In this document: positions 1-11,760 of the stretch, one piece after another | Numbering within the stretch: position 1 is the stretch's first letter | Layout of the letters: the number at the start of each line of letters is the position of its first letter | Assembly (NCBI GenBank): GCA_951812715.1 | Contig: OX638323.1 | Coordinates: 1,964,577-2,028,576 of the forward strand | Source of the DNA: an uncultured Pseudohongiella sp. | GTDB taxonomy: Bacteria; Pseudomonadota; Gammaproteobacteria; Pseudomonadales; Pseudohongiellaceae | DNA: 64,000 nt | Direction of reading: 5' to 3' | Notes under the pieces: generated by a model | The model's database searches: none | What the model saw: only the letters and a program-made list of their open reading frames with translations | Told to the model about the DNA's origin: nothing | Program-made: the position numbers and the translations under genes

Positions 1-830
1 ACATCCTGACCTGTCACGAGGCTGCCGCGAACATCGACCCGCGCCGGATCAAGCAGCCGCACACCCGCGGACAGTAAACTTGCCGCCTTGCTCATCCGGT
101 AATGCCCCTCCAGCGCCGACAATTGCGCCTGGTCGTTGACCCCTTGTACTTCCCTGTCGTCGTCAATCTTCATCGCGCGCACCGGGCAGTTCTCGTCCCG
201 GGCCATGGCAACGACGTCCGTCAAATAGTATTCCCGCTGGGCATTGTCGCAATCGAGCCGGTCCAGCCATTGCCGCAGCCGCCCGGCGGGAAGCACCATT
301 ATGCCACTGTTGATCTCGGATATTCGTTTCTGTTCCGGGTCGGCGTCACGCTCTTCGACGATAGCTTCCACCTCGCCGTCCGCGCCGCGGATGATCCGGC
401 CGAGACCCTCGGGCCGCGATGTTTCCAGGGTAAGCAGGGCGATATTGCCTGGATCTGCCAAATCGATCAGATTCCGCAAAGTATCCGGCAGCACCAGGGG
501 CACATCACCGTATAGCACAAGCACCAGGTCGGCAGTTACCCGAGGCATGGCCTGCTGCACCGCATGTCCGGTGCCGAGTTGCTGCTGCTGCAGCACCCAG
601 TTCAGGCCCGCGAGGCCAGCAAAGGGGAAATCGGGGTTTTGGAAGGTCCGGCGCACGAGTTCGGCGCCATGGCCGATGACTGTGTGAATCCCGGATTGTT
701 CGAGTGAAGCCGCGGCTTCCAGCACATGAGCCAGCAACGGTCGGCCGCCAAGGCGCTGTAGCGCCTTGGGCATCGAGCTGTGCATGCGGGCGCCTTTGCC
801 GGCGGCGAGAATGACGATTTCAAGTTTCAT
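1..830 (-). CDS. glmU: Bifunctional UDP-GlcNAc pyrophosphorylase/GlcN-1-P acetyltransferase, partial
   Basis: This is the N-terminal part of GlmU; the 3' end lies beyond the left edge of the window. The enzyme makes UDP-N-acetylglucosamine in the cytoplasm for peptidoglycan and lipopolysaccharide. The start is the ATG at 828-830, giving MKLEIVILAAGKGARMHSS with the nucleotidyltransferase loop LAAGKGxRM near residue 8. Further on YGDVPL, the metal-binding Asp region of the uridyltransferase domain, and EINSGIMV are visible. The left-handed beta-helix acetyltransferase domain is only begun. It follows atpC by 43 bases on the same strand, the usual position of glmU downstream of the atp operon in gammaproteobacteria. 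Confidence 0.93.
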   Translation of the reverse strand, partial: MKLEIVILAAGKGARMHSSMPKALQRLGGRPLLAHVLEAAASLEQSGIHTVIGHGAELVRRTFQNPDFPFAGLAGLNWVLQQQQLGTGHAVQQAMPRVTADLVLVLYGDVPLVLPDTLRNLIDLADPGNIALLTLETSRPEGLGRIIRGADGEVEAIVEERDADPEQKRISEINSGIMVLPAGRLRQWLDRLDCDNAQREYYLTDVVAMARDENCPVRAMKIDDDREVQGVNDQAQLSALEGHYRMSKAASLLSAGVRLLDPARVDVRGSLVTGQD

Positions 831-873
831 TCCGGCGCTGGCCCGTGGTTTTCGCGGCGGTTTCCGCGGCGGA

Positions 874-1296
874 TCAGGAACGTTCTTTTCGCAACTGCCG
901 CAACGCCCGGAGTTGCGCCGCGGCCTCCGCCAGTTGCGCGGCGGCGGCGGAATACTCGAATTCGGCATCCTGGTTGGCGATGGAGCGCTGGGCGTCTTCG
1001 AGCGCCTTGCGCGCGGCGGCTTCGTCGACGTCATGGGCGCGCGCCGCGGTATCGGCGAGCAGCGTTATCTTCTTTGGCTGCACTTCGAGGAAACCGCCGG
1101 AGACGTAGAAAACCTCTTCCGTGCCGTCCTCAAGATCGAGTCGCACCGAACCGGGCAGCAAATCGGTCAGCAACGGCGCGTGACCCGGCGCGATGCCGAG
1201 TTCTCCCAAATTGCCTGTAACGACCATGAACGCCACCGCGCCGGAGAAAATGCTTTTCTCCGCGCTGACGATATCGCATTGAATGGTATTGGCCAT
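874..1296 (-). CDS. atpC: F1 ATP synthase epsilon subunit
   Basis: Epsilon subunit of the F1 sector, 140 residues, which fits the family. It links the central stalk to the c-ring and can inhibit ATP hydrolysis. The N-terminal beta-sandwich is recognisable (IVSAEKSIFSG, LGIAPGHAPLLTDLLPGSVR, FYVSGGFLEVQP), followed by an Ala-rich helical hairpin from about residue 85 (DEAAARKALEDAQ). It is the last atp gene of the operon, 24 bases after atpD, and is followed by glmU. Confidence 0.95.
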   Translation of the reverse strand: MANTIQCDIVSAEKSIFSGAVAFMVVTGNLGELGIAPGHAPLLTDLLPGSVRLDLEDGTEEVFYVSGGFLEVQPKKITLLADTAARAHDVDEAAARKALEDAQRSIANQDAEFEYSAAAAQLAEAAAQLRALRQLRKERS

Positions 1297-1320
1297 GATG
1301 TCGCTTCCGCTTTGCCGCGC

Positions 1321-2724
<1,404 letters not shown>

Positions 2725-2767
2725 TTAATTTACCCTTAGTCAAAATCTCTCTCGTTTTCGGGGAGCC

Positions 2768-3628
2768 TCACACCGCCGCCGCGCCGGCGGCGATTTCGGA
2801 CAACTCCTGGGTGATGGCCGCCTGGCGTTCCTTGTTATAGGCCAGTTCCAGCTCGTCCATCAGATCGCCCGCGTTATCCGAGGCATTCTTCATGGCAATC
2901 ATGCGCGCTGCCTGCTCGCAGGCGATATTTTCCACCACCGCCTGATACACCTGGGATTCGATGTAGCGCAGCAACAGGCCGTCAAGCAATTCCTTGGCAT
3001 CGGGCTCGTAGAGATAGTCCCAATGATGCTTGAGGTGCTCGTCTTCCGCCGGCAGCAAGGGCAGCAGTTGGATCACCGCGGGCCGGTGAATCATGGTGTT
3101 GACGAATTCGTTGCTGATAATGAACAACTTGTCGATTTCACCCCGGTCGAACTTGTCCAGCACGACCTTGACCGCGCCGATAACATCGGCCACTTCCGGT
3201 CGGTCGCCCAGATGACGCACCGCGGCCACTACATTACCGCCATATTTGTTGAAAAATGTCGCCGCTCGCGCACCGATGGTGCAGACGTCGATTTCGATGT
3301 TCTGCTCGTTCCATTCCTGCATGGAAGCTACAGTTGCCTTGAATGCGTTGATGTTCAATCCGCCGCACAGCCCGCGATCCGTCGATACGATGATATAAGC
3401 GACCCGCCGCACTTCGCGGTTTTCGAAATAGCCGTGGCGGTATTCCGACGAAGAAGTGGCGATATGTCCGATCATCGCGCGGATATGCCGCGCATACGGT
3501 TTGCCAAGGCGCATGCGTTCCTGGGCCTTCCGCATCTTGCTGGCGGAAACCATTTCCATCGCCCTGGTGATCTTTTGCGTGTTTCTGATGCTCGAGATCT
3601 TGCTACGTATTTCCTTGCCGCGGGCCAT
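2768..3628 (-). CDS. atpG: F1 ATP synthase gamma subunit
   Basis: Central rotor shaft of F1, 286 residues, usual length. The N-terminal coiled-coil helix is recognisable ([24 protein letters not shown]), as is the C-terminal helix ([31 protein letters not shown], read in part). The central Rossmann-like part contains [11 protein letters not shown]. It couples proton-driven c-ring rotation to conformational change in the alpha-beta hexamer. It lies between atpA and atpD in the standard order. Confidence 0.96.
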   Translation of the reverse strand: MARGKEIRSKISSIRNTQKITRAMEMVSASKMRKAQERMRLGKPYARHIRAMIGHIATSSSEYRHGYFENREVRRVAYIIVSTDRGLCGGLNINAFKATVASMQEWNEQNIEIDVCTIGARAATFFNKYGGNVVAAVRHLGDRPEVADVIGAVKVVLDKFDRGEIDKLFIISNEFVNTMIHRPAVIQLLPLLPAEDEHLKHHWDYLYEPDAKELLDGLLLRYIESQVYQAVVENIACEQAARMIAMKNASDNAGDLMDELELAYNKERQAAITQELSEIAAGAAAV

Positions 3629-3664
3629 CGCTCCAACTGCCTCTTGTAGTTGCCTTTACGCCCT

Positions 3665-5209
3665 TTACCAGGTCTGGGTGGCCTTGAACTGCTCTATCGC
3701 CACTTTGAACTTGCCTTCGATTTCATCATCGAAATCTCCGGTGGCATTGATGTGGGCGAGCAATTCCTCGTGTTCGCTGTTCATGTAGGAAAGCAGGGCG
3801 CTTTCGAAATCAAGCACCTTGTTCAGCGCGACATCCCGCAGATAGCCTTCATTGGCGGCGTAGAGGGAAACCCCCATTTCCGCGATGGAAAGCGGCGAGT
3901 ATTGCTTCTGCTTCATAAGTTCGGTGACGCGCTGGCCATGCTCGAGCCGCGCCCGGGTATCGTCGTCAAGGTCCGAGGCGAAGGCCGCGAAGGCCGCCAA
4001 CTCCCGATATTGCGCCAGGGAAATGCGGATGCCGCCGCCGAGCTTTTTGATAATCTTGGTCTGGGCCGCGCCACCCACCCGCGAGACCGAGATGCCCGGA
4101 TTCATCGCCGGGCGGATGCCCGAGTTGAACAGATCGGTCTCGAGAAAGATCTGGCCGTCGGTAATCGAGATCACATTGGTTGGAACAAATGCGGAAATAT
4201 CGCCGGCCTGGGTCTCGATGATCGGCAGGGCGGTCAGGGAACCGGTGACTCCGGCGACTTCGCCCTTGGTGAACTGTTCCACGTAATTAGCGTTAACCCG
4301 GGAGGCCCGCTCGAGCAGCCGCGAGTGCAAGTAGAATACGTCGCCGGGATAGGCTTCCCGCCCCGGCGGTCGCCGCAGCAACAGGGAAATCTGGCGATAC
4401 GCCCAAGCCTGTTTGGTTAGATCGTCATAAATGATCAAGGCGTCCTGGCCGCGATCGCGGTAATACTCGCCCATGGTGCAACCGGCATACGGGGCGATGA
4501 ACTGCATCGACGCCGGGTCGGAAGCGCTGGCGGAAACCACCGTGGTGTATTCCATCGCGCCATGCTCTTCCAACTTGTGCACCACGCTGGCGATCGAAGA
4601 GGCTTTCTGCCCTATCGCCACATAGATGCATTTCAGGTTCTTGCCTTTCTGGTTGATGATGGTGTCGATGGCGACGGCGGTCTTGCCCACTTCGCGGTCG
4701 CCGATGATGAGTTCGCGCTGGCCGCGGCCGATGGGCGTCATGGCATCGATGGATTTCAGCCCGGTCTGCACTGGCTGCCCTACCGACTGCCTGGCGATCA
4801 CTCCCGGCGCCACTTTTTCGATGGCGTCGGTTATGGATGCGCCGACCGGTCCCTTGCCGTCAACCGGTCGGCCGAGGGCGTCCACCACGCGGCCTTCGAG
4901 CTCGGGACCCACCGGCACTTCGAGAATGCGGCCGGTGCAGCGGCAGCTTTGCCCTTCCTTTAGCTTCAGATAATCGCCGAGCACCACGGCGCCGACGGAG
5001 TCGCGTTCCAGGTTCAGCGCCATACCATAGATGCCGCCTTCGAATTCGATCATCTCGCCATACATGACCTCGGTCAGGCCATGGATGCGAATAATGCCGT
5101 CGAGCACGCTGACGATGGTGCCTTCGTTGCGAGCCTGCACGGAAGTATCGAGGCTCTTGATCCGCTGCTTGATGATTTCACTGATTTCCGCGGGATTCAG
5201 TTGTTGCAT
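3665..5209 (-). CDS. atpA: F1 ATP synthase alpha subunit
   Basis: Non-catalytic nucleotide-binding alpha subunit, 514 residues, full length. It starts [17 protein letters not shown]. The P-loop is [15 protein letters not shown] near residue 170, and the family signature [17 protein letters not shown] is present near residue 365. The gene is separated from the upstream atpH by 251 bases, unusually wide for this operon. That gap holds a 26-base palindrome and two dispersed repeats (see separate entries). The spacing to downstream atpG is normal. Confidence 0.97.
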   Translation of the reverse strand: MQQLNPAEISEIIKQRIKSLDTSVQARNEGTIVSVLDGIIRIHGLTEVMYGEMIEFEGGIYGMALNLERDSVGAVVLGDYLKLKEGQSCRCTGRILEVPVGPELEGRVVDALGRPVDGKGPVGASITDAIEKVAPGVIARQSVGQPVQTGLKSIDAMTPIGRGQRELIIGDREVGKTAVAIDTIINQKGKNLKCIYVAIGQKASSIASVVHKLEEHGAMEYTTVVSASASDPASMQFIAPYAGCTMGEYYRDRGQDALIIYDDLTKQAWAYRQISLLLRRPPGREAYPGDVFYLHSRLLERASRVNANYVEQFTKGEVAGVTGSLTALPIIETQAGDISAFVPTNVISITDGQIFLETDLFNSGIRPAMNPGISVSRVGGAAQTKIIKKLGGGIRISLAQYRELAAFAAFASDLDDDTRARLEHGQRVTELMKQKQYSPLSIAEMGVSLYAANEGYLRDVALNKVLDFESALLSYMNSEHEELLAHINATGDFDDEIEGKFKVAIEQFKATQTW

Positions 5210-5238
5210 GTTTGTTTCCTGGTTACTGATGCGTTAAA

Positions 5239-5264
5239 GCAAGCTCCGATTAATCGGAGCTTGC
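5239..5264. repeat. Perfect 26-base palindrome in atp mRNA
   Basis: The two 13-base halves, GCAAGCTCCGATT and AATCGGAGCTTGC, are exact reverse complements with no spacer. In the leftward atp transcript it would form a long hairpin just upstream of the atpA ribosome-binding site. It could be a transcript-processing or stability element, or simply part of an inserted repeat. There is no T-run suggesting a terminator on the transcribed strand. Confidence 0.8.
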
Positions 5265-5282
5265 GCGCGACACACGGATGTG

Positions 5283-5350
5283 GCGCCGAAATCGATGGCG
5301 CAAGCCATTGAATTCGTGAGCAAAACAAAGCCAAGCTTTGGTTTTGCGGC
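5283..5350 (-). repeat. Dispersed intergenic repeat A, copy 1
   Basis: Read on the minus strand this closely matches 40739-40810 on the plus strand: GCCGCAAAAC, then TTTGTTTTGCTC, then CGAATTC and GGCTTGCGCC occur in the same order and spacing with scattered substitutions. The other copy also lies between two genes of one operon. Confidence 0.7.
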
Positions 5351-5368
5351 AATGAACAATTCCATGGG

Positions 5369-5445
5369 TGAAGGCAAGCGTTTTCGAAGCGTAGCCTCGA
5401 GCGCGGCCTGACCGGCGCAGAGCTGTGCTCTGCGACTGGACCGGA
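5369..5445 (+). repeat. Dispersed hairpin repeat B, copy 1
   Basis: It begins GTGAAGGCAAGCGTTTT, continues AAGCGTAGCCTCGAGC, and contains the 17-base stem-loop GCAGAGCTGTGCTCTGC at 5417-5433 followed by GACTGGACCG. The reverse complement of 8197-8279 has the same blocks in order. The stem differs from the 39428-39444 copy (GCCGAGC/GCTCGGC) at paired positions, so base pairing is kept. Confidence 0.7.
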
Positions 5446-5460
5446 TTTGTTCAGTTACAT

Positions 5461-5997
5461 TCAAGTCCTCATGGTTTCGGCCAGTTTTGCCAGCTTACCC
5501 CGGATGGAACTGTCTATGACCTGGTCGCCGGCCCGGATTACGGCGCCTCCGATCAAAGCGGGGTCAACGCTGGCGGTCAACCTGATATCGCGTTTCAGGC
5601 GCGCCCGCAAAGCTTGTTCGAGATGGTCCGAGGCGGCTCCGCTGACCGGAAAGGCAGTGATGAATTCGACCTCCACCGATCTTTCCTGGATTGCCTTGAG
5701 TTCATCGAACAGAACACAAATCTGCGGCAGCAACAGCAGCCGTTTGTTTTCCGCAAGCAGGCTGACGAGATTCTGGGCCTGCCCGTTCAGTTCCTCGCCA
5801 CAAAGATCGCTGAACAAGTCGGCAACCTGTTGCCAGGAGCGGCCTGGATCGGTCAGCGCAACGTGCACGGCAGGTTGTTTGCTTACCGCCGCCGCCATGC
5901 CGAGCATGCGCGACCATTCGCCGAGCGCGTTCGTTTCGCGCGCGGATTCGAATGCCGCCTTCGCGTAGGGCCGGGCCAATGTGATGGGGTCAGCCAT
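5461..5997 (-). CDS. atpH: F1 ATP synthase delta subunit
   Basis: Peripheral-stalk delta subunit (OSCP homologue), 178 residues, typical. It starts MADPITLARPYAKAAFESA, the characteristic RPYAxAxFE opening. The C-terminal half has the LVxSxIDPALIGGAVIRAGDQVIDSSIRGKL type signature, seen here as VDPALIGGAVIRAGDQVID. It joins the alpha-beta hexamer to the b-subunit stalk. It lies 9 bases after atpF and 251 bases before atpA. Confidence 0.95.
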   Translation of the reverse strand: MADPITLARPYAKAAFESARETNALGEWSRMLGMAAAVSKQPAVHVALTDPGRSWQQVADLFSDLCGEELNGQAQNLVSLLAENKRLLLLPQICVLFDELKAIQERSVEVEFITAFPVSGAASDHLEQALRARLKRDIRLTASVDPALIGGAVIRAGDQVIDSSIRGKLAKLAETMRT

Positions 5998-6006
5998 GGC
6001 TTCGCC

Positions 6007-6477
6007 TTATAACTCCGCGGCCAGTTGCGTCAGCATTTCTTCGTTGGCCGCCTGGTCTACCGCCCGACCGAGAATCTTCTCGGCGCCGGCAATGGCTATG
6101 CTCGAGACCTGGGTGCGCAGTTCTTCCTTGGCGCGATTCGCTTCTTGCTCAATCTCGGCCTGGGCCGCGGCCATAACGCGCTCGGCTTCCACCTGAGCCT
6201 GTTGTTTGGCCTCATCGATGATCTGCGCGGCGCGCCGGTTTGCCTGATCGATGATGCCAGCGGCGGAAGTTTTCGCTTCTTCCAACTGTTCGGTGGATTG
6301 GCGACTGGCGGATTCGAGCTTCAGTTCCGCCTGCGCGGCCGCTTCCAGCCCTTCGGCTATGGTGCGCTTGCGCTCTTCCAATACATTGGCGAACAACGGC
6401 CAGACGTATCGATGGCAGAACCAGCAAAAGATCGCGAATGCGACCGACTGTCCAATGATGGTCAGGTTTATATCCAC
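6007..6477 (-). CDS. atpF: F0 ATP synthase b subunit
   Basis: Membrane-anchored stator b subunit, 156 residues, exactly the usual length. It has one N-terminal membrane helix (about residues 5-27, [20 protein letters not shown]) followed by a long charged, Ala/Gln/Glu-rich helix that dimerises ([20 protein letters not shown] onward). It connects the a subunit and c-ring to delta. It sits between atpE and atpH in the operon. Confidence 0.95.
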   Translation of the reverse strand: MDINLTIIGQSVAFAIFCWFCHRYVWPLFANVLEERKRTIAEGLEAAAQAELKLESASRQSTEQLEEAKTSAAGIIDQANRRAAQIIDEAKQQAQVEAERVMAAAQAEIEQEANRAKEELRTQVSSIAIAGAEKILGRAVDQAANEEMLTQLAAEL

Positions 6478-6504
6478 TTCAGACTCCTGCGTACAGGACT
6501 GTTA

Positions 6505-7682
<1,178 letters not shown>

Positions 7683-8069
7683 TCACTGGTATTTGCTGGT
7701 CGGACCGCGGGTCATCCAGCCGCTAACCGATATGCCAATGAGATGAGCAAACAAGAACCCTGAAAACAGCGCCACCACGTTCAGGTTTTCCAGAAAATTG
7801 AAGCTCAGGGCAAACAGCAAGACCGCTATAAGAATCTTGCCGATTTCACCTTTCAGGAAACTCCTGACAACCTTATCCGCATTGTCGGCGCCCTGGTAAC
7901 GGAATGCCTGAACCGCGAAGTAGCTGTTCGACAAGGCGCTGATCAGGCCACCTGCGAGCACATCGCGGGCCACGACCGCGTCTGTCGTCCACAGAAAAGT
8001 GGCGGCAAGCAGGGCCGGGCCGATCAATTGCGCCAGGATGACCTTGTACGGCCGCACTCGAAAAGACAC
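7683..8069 (-). CDS. atpI: ATP synthase accessory protein I
   Basis: Small membrane protein of 128 residues with about four hydrophobic segments, first gene of the atp operon, 18 bases before atpB. AtpI assists c-ring assembly or ion supply in other bacteria and is not part of the mature enzyme. It is identified by position and by the general pattern (SNSYFAVQAFRYQGA, KGEIGKILIAVLLFALSF) rather than by a catalytic motif. Confidence 0.85.
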   Translation of the reverse strand: MSFRVRPYKVILAQLIGPALLAATFLWTTDAVVARDVLAGGLISALSNSYFAVQAFRYQGADNADKVVRSFLKGEIGKILIAVLLFALSFNFLENLNVVALFSGFLFAHLIGISVSGWMTRGPTSKYQ

Positions 8070-8508
8070 TGTAAGGCGGCTACCGCCAGGGCAGCCGCAT
8101 TATAGGGAGATTACGGGCGCTAATCAACACGAATCAGACTTTGTCCAGGTGTGCTTCGGGCAGGATCGAGCGGGGGCGCCAGTTCGCTCAATCTCGCCTC
8201 GGCGGTCCAGTCGCCGAGCTTAGCCCGGCGCCGATTTGGCGGCGCTCGAAGCCGACGCTTGAAAAACGCTTGCCTTGACTTGTCCATGGCGCGCCGCGAC
8301 TCCCATGACGCGTTCAGGCTTTACCTCATGGCCCCATACATCGAGCGGTTGCCATTACTTTGCCGCCCGAGCCTGGAATGCGTTCCCAGCTTGCGCCGAG
8401 TCCGTTTCAAGTGCCGTATCGCGGCAATTTTTACACCGTGAATATAGTTCTCTACCCGCGCTAGCGGGATGCAGGCGGCGTTAGTGGCCGGGCTTTCGAG
8501 TCAAGCGC
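8070..8508. other. Spacer upstream of atpI, repeat-bearing
   Basis: This 439-base stretch contains no convincing gene. It must hold the atp operon promoter near 8070-8150, but I cannot place it reliably. From about 8171 to 8313 it carries dispersed repeat sequence (next entry). The remaining 8314-8508 shows nothing I recognise. Confidence 0.6.
8171..8313 (-). repeat. Dispersed repeats B and D, nested copy
   Basis: The centre (8197-8279) is an inverted copy of hairpin repeat B: its reverse complement contains AAGGCAAGCGTTTTT, CAAGCGT and GGCGACTGGACCG as at 5369-5445, with the stem-loop at 8213-8229 (GCCGAGC/GCCCGGC, one mismatch). The flanks, GTTCGCTCAATCTCGCCTCG near 8182 and TCCATGGCGCGCCGCGACT near 8282, match the ends of the element at 46560-46684. 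Confidence 0.65.
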
Positions 8509-9303
8509 TCAGTTGCCGTCGATGATTCGGCCGATGCCGCCCAGCAGCGAGCCCTCGCCCTTGTTCGAGCCGCCGTGGCCGGGAGCGCTGTCGATGATGC
8601 GATCCGCAAGCCGTGAGAACGGCAGACTTTGCAGCCATACCGTACCCTTGCCGCGCAAGGTCGCAAGGAACAGACCTTCGCCGCCAAAAAGCATGGACTT
8701 CAGATTGCCGGCCTGCTCGATGTCGTAATCGATGCCTTGGGAAAACGCCACCAGACAGCCAGTGTCCACTCGCAGCGTCTCGTTGCGAAGCTGCTTGCGC
8801 ACCAGCGTGCCGCCCGCGTGTACGAAAGCCATGCCGTCACCTTCGATCTTCTGCAGCAGAAACCCCTCTCCGCCGAAGAATCCCGCGCCCAGCTTCTTGT
8901 GAAAGACAATGCTGATCCGGGTGCCAAGCGCCGCCGCCAGAAAAGCGTCTTTCTGACAGATCAGCTCTCCGCCTTCTTCCGCCATGTCCAACGCTACGAT
9001 CGTACCTGGATAGGGCGCCGAAAATGCCACGCGCCGCTTGCCCGCCCCGGTATTGGTGAAGTGGGTGGTAAACAGCGACTCGCCTGTCAGCATTCTCTTG
9101 CCGGCGCTGAAAAGCTTGCTCATCATGCCTTGATCCGGCTCCGAGCCATCGCCCATCCTGGTCTGAAAATCTATGTTTTCCTCCATGTAGGTCATGGCGC
9201 CGGCTTCGGCGACCACGGTTTCGTTGTAGTCGAGCTCGACTTCCACGAGTTGGATATCGTGACCGCTGATTTCGTAATCGACTTCGTGACAAGTTCTTTG
9301 CAT
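8509..9303 (-). CDS. AIM24/TIGR00266-family protein
   Basis: A 264-residue protein of the AIM24 beta-helix family, related to yeast mitochondrial Aim24 and bacterial TIGR00266 proteins, whose biochemical role is poorly defined. Features seen: [21 protein letters not shown] near the N-terminus (the GExVxAExGAMxYM pattern), [21 protein letters not shown], then repeated Gly-rich turns [14 protein letters not shown] and [22 protein letters not shown], split here for length. No signal peptide or clear membrane segment. It sits alone between the atp operon and parB, which is not part of the usual gene order. Confidence 0.82.
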   Translation of the reverse strand: MQRTCHEVDYEISGHDIQLVEVELDYNETVVAEAGAMTYMEENIDFQTRMGDGSEPDQGMMSKLFSAGKRMLTGESLFTTHFTNTGAGKRRVAFSAPYPGTIVALDMAEEGGELICQKDAFLAAALGTRISIVFHKKLGAGFFGGEGFLLQKIEGDGMAFVHAGGTLVRKQLRNETLRVDTGCLVAFSQGIDYDIEQAGNLKSMLFGGEGLFLATLRGKGTVWLQSLPFSRLADRIIDSAPGHGGSNKGEGSLLGGIGRIIDGN

Positions 9304-9379
9304 GGATAGCTGCCTTCCGTTTCGTCTTCGAGTGGGTTGCGGGGACCGAGCGACGCTAACTGGTCCCGGATTGCAAATT

Positions 9380-10258
9380 TTACTGGATGTGCGAGAGGAT
9401 GCCCTCGAGTTCGGCGACGCTGCCGTAGCTGATAACGAGTTTGCCTGTGCCTTTGGCGCTGTGCCGGATTGCTACTTTCGAGCCGAGTTTCTGCGCCAGA
9501 CTTTCTTCCAGCCGCAGCAGGTCCGAATCCCGCTCGCGGCCGGGTTCACGGGTTTCCGCGCCGGCCAGTTGGCGGCGCACGAGATCTTCGGTCTGGCGCA
9601 CGGACAAGCGCTTGCGCACCACTTCCCGAGCGAGTTTCGCCTGGCTCGGGCCCGATACGCCGAGCAACGCCCGGGCGTGCCCCATTTCCACTTCGCCCTG
9701 CTCCAGCATCGCGCGCACATCGGCTTCCAGGCCCAGCAGTCGCAGCAGATTGGCCACGGACTCGCGGGATTTACCGACCGCGTTCGCCACTTCTTGCTGG
9801 GTCAGCCCGAATTCTTCCTGCAACCGTTGCAGCGCCACCGCTTGCTCCATGGGATTGAGGTCTTCACGCTGGATGTTCTCGATCAGGGCCATGCTGATGG
9901 CGTCCCGGTTCGAGGCCGACTTGACGATGGCGGGAATAGCTTTCAGACCGCTGAGTTGGCAGGCGCGCCAGCGCCGTTCGCCCGCGATCAGTTCAAAGCG
10001 GCCCGATTCGATTTCGCGCACAACGACCGGCTGCATGACTCCCTGCTGATGAATCGACTGCGCGAGTTCTTCCAGCGACCGCGCGCGCATGTCCTGCCGT
10101 GGCTGAAACGCGCCCGGCTGGATAAGATCAATCGGAATTTCCCGCAGCGCGCCTTCCTGGATCTGCCGCGTTGGCGGATCCTCCGACAGTTTTGCCATCG
10201 ACTCGATATCGCGGCTTCCCAGCAGCGCCTCCAACCCTTTACCCAGTTTCCGTGACAT
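9380..10258 (-). CDS. parB: Chromosome partitioning protein ParB
   Basis: CTP-dependent DNA clamp that loads at parS sites and, with ParA, segregates origins. 292 residues, normal. The N-terminal CTP-binding region has QPRQDM and [13 protein letters not shown] (the GERRxRA motif, near residue 93). The helix-turn-helix is [20 protein letters not shown] near residue 152. The C-terminal dimerisation region is Leu/Lys rich. It starts [14 protein letters not shown], the usual opening. It lies 19 bases after parA, and two parS-like sites occur about 11-12 kb away in recF. Confidence 0.95.
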   Translation of the reverse strand: MSRKLGKGLEALLGSRDIESMAKLSEDPPTRQIQEGALREIPIDLIQPGAFQPRQDMRARSLEELAQSIHQQGVMQPVVVREIESGRFELIAGERRWRACQLSGLKAIPAIVKSASNRDAISMALIENIQREDLNPMEQAVALQRLQEEFGLTQQEVANAVGKSRESVANLLRLLGLEADVRAMLEQGEVEMGHARALLGVSGPSQAKLAREVVRKRLSVRQTEDLVRRQLAGAETREPGRERDSDLLRLEESLAQKLGSKVAIRHSAKGTGKLVISYGSVAELEGILSHIQ

Positions 10259-10277
10259 TATCTGCTACCTTCAATTT

Positions 10278-11069
10278 TCATGTGGCGCCCGCGGCTGTCG
10301 CGGCCTGCTCACGCCGGCGCAGCAATTCGCCCGCCAGCGCCAGATAGGCCAGCGCACCGCGCGATCGGTGGTCATAACTAAGCGCCGCCTTGCCGAAACT
10401 CGGCGCTTCCGCCAATCGTATGTTGCGCGGTACGACCGTCCGGAATACGGCATTGCCGAAGAACTTGAACAATTGCGCGTTTACTTCGGCGGTAAGCTTG
10501 TTGCGGGGATCGTACATGGTGCGCACGATGCCTTCTATTTTCAGCTTCGGATTCGATCTCGACCTGATGGCTTCCATGGTCTCGATCAGCGCGGACAGGC
10601 CTTCCAGCGCATAGTACTCGCACTGCATGGGTATCACCAGACCGTCGGCCGCGGTCAGGGCGTTGATCGTCAGGATATTCAGCGTCGGCGGGCAGTCGAT
10701 CAGAATGAAATCGTAGTCGTTCCTGGCCGGCGCTAGCAATTCGCGCAGACGGATATCGGCGTGACCGTTTTGCATCAGCCAGACTTCGGCGGCAACCAGG
10801 TCGCCGTTCGCCGGCAACAGGTCGAAGCCGTTGTCCACCTGCCGCAGCAGCGCCTGATCCAGCCGCGCATCGCCCATCAGCAGTTCGCAGACCGAAGATT
10901 CCAGCTCGGCTTTCGCTACGCCGCAACCCATGGTGGCATTGCCCTGGGGATCGATATCCACCAGCAACACCGAGTTGCGCGTGGCATTTAGCGACGCCGC
11001 GAGATTGACCGCGGTAGTGGTCTTTCCCACCCCGCCTTTCTGGTTCGCTATAGCCAGGACCGCGCCCAT
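10278..11069 (-). CDS. parA: Chromosome partitioning ATPase ParA
   Basis: Deviant Walker A ATPase (KGGVGKTTTAVNLAASL near residue 11), 263 residues. Walker A' is seen in LLVDIDPQGNATMGCG and Walker B in FILIDCPPTLNILTINAL. It forms ATP-bound dimers on the nucleoid that pull ParB-parS complexes apart. It is a Soj-type chromosomal ParA without an N-terminal DNA-binding extension. It is followed by parB and preceded by rsmG on the same strand. Confidence 0.96.
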   Translation of the reverse strand: MGAVLAIANQKGGVGKTTTAVNLAASLNATRNSVLLVDIDPQGNATMGCGVAKAELESSVCELLMGDARLDQALLRQVDNGFDLLPANGDLVAAEVWLMQNGHADIRLRELLAPARNDYDFILIDCPPTLNILTINALTAADGLVIPMQCEYYALEGLSALIETMEAIRSRSNPKLKIEGIVRTMYDPRNKLTAEVNAQLFKFFGNAVFRTVVPRNIRLAEAPSFGKAALSYDHRSRGALAYLALAGELLRRREQAATAAGAT

Positions 11070-11109
11070 TGCAATCTATATCCGATATCCCGATCAGTCG
11101 CGTTTCATT

Positions 11110-11760
11110 TCATCCGCGGCAGCTTATGCCCACTATATGGCGGTTTGACGCGCCCGGCACATGCACGCGGTGCAAGAATTTCACCGTAAAGGCGTCCGGC
11201 AGCAGCGCGAGCTCCTGGCCGGGATGGCGCCCCTTCATCGCCAGCAGTGTAGCGCCGCGAGAGAGGATATGCTGCGTTTTCGCCGCGCTCCGCGCAAGTG
11301 TCGACAACGCCCGGCAGACTACGAGGTCCGCCGGACCCCGATAATCCTCGACCCGGCAATGCGCCACGGTCAGGTTTTCCAGGCCGAGGCTCAACTTCGC
11401 CTGGAACAGGAATCGCGCTTTCTTGCCGTTGCTGTCGATCAGCACGAACCGCTTGTCCGGAAACAGCGCGGCCAGCGGTATTCCCGGCAAACCCGCGCCG
11501 CTGCCGGCATCGGCCACTGTGTCACCGGTCACCCATGGCGCAATCGAAAGGCTGTCGAGCACATGTCGGTCCAGCATCTGGCCGATGCCGGTGACGCCAG
11601 AAAGATTGAACCGCGTATTCCATTGCTCCAGCAATTGGAGGTAATCAAGCAGTACGCCCGCGCCGGCGTCGGTCAGCGGCGCTTTCACGGCGGCGGCGCC
11701 CGCCAGCAGTCTGCCGCGCAGGCCGCCACTTCCTTTCACCTCTTGTTGAACTCTGCTCAA
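11110..11760 (-). CDS. rsmG: 16S rRNA (guanine-527-N7) methyltransferase
   Basis: RsmG (GidB), 216 residues, methylates G527 of 16S rRNA using S-adenosylmethionine. The SAM-binding segment is [16 protein letters not shown] near residue 84, followed by [14 protein letters not shown], both diagnostic. [21 protein letters not shown] matches the family FNLTxI..RHxLDSL region. Its start overlaps the stop of mnmG by four bases, so the two are translationally coupled. Confidence 0.95.
   Translation of the reverse strand: MSRVQQEVKGSGGLRGRLLAGAAAVKAPLTDAGAGVLLDYLQLLEQWNTRFNLSGVTGIGQMLDRHVLDSLSIAPWVTGDTVADAGSGAGLPGIPLAALFPDKRFVLIDSNGKKARFLFQAKLSLGLENLTVAHCRVEDYRGPADLVVCRALSTLARSAAKTQHILSRGATLLAMKGRHPGQELALLPDAFTVKFLHRVHVPGASNRHIVGISCRG

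Larger units (their letters stand above)
5210..5460. other. Wide atpH-atpA spacer made of repeats
   Basis: This 251-base gap inside the otherwise tight atp operon holds no gene. From left to right it contains a perfect 26-base palindrome, one copy of a roughly 70-base repeat also found between the two subunit III genes, and one copy of a hairpin-centred repeat found at several other intergenic sites. The apparent 76-residue reading frame here on the minus strand is the translated repeat, not a protein. Confidence 0.75.

Noticed and set aside
3650-4420. 256-codon open frame on the plus strand
   Set aside because: Antisense to atpA and running into the atpG-atpA junction. No protein features.
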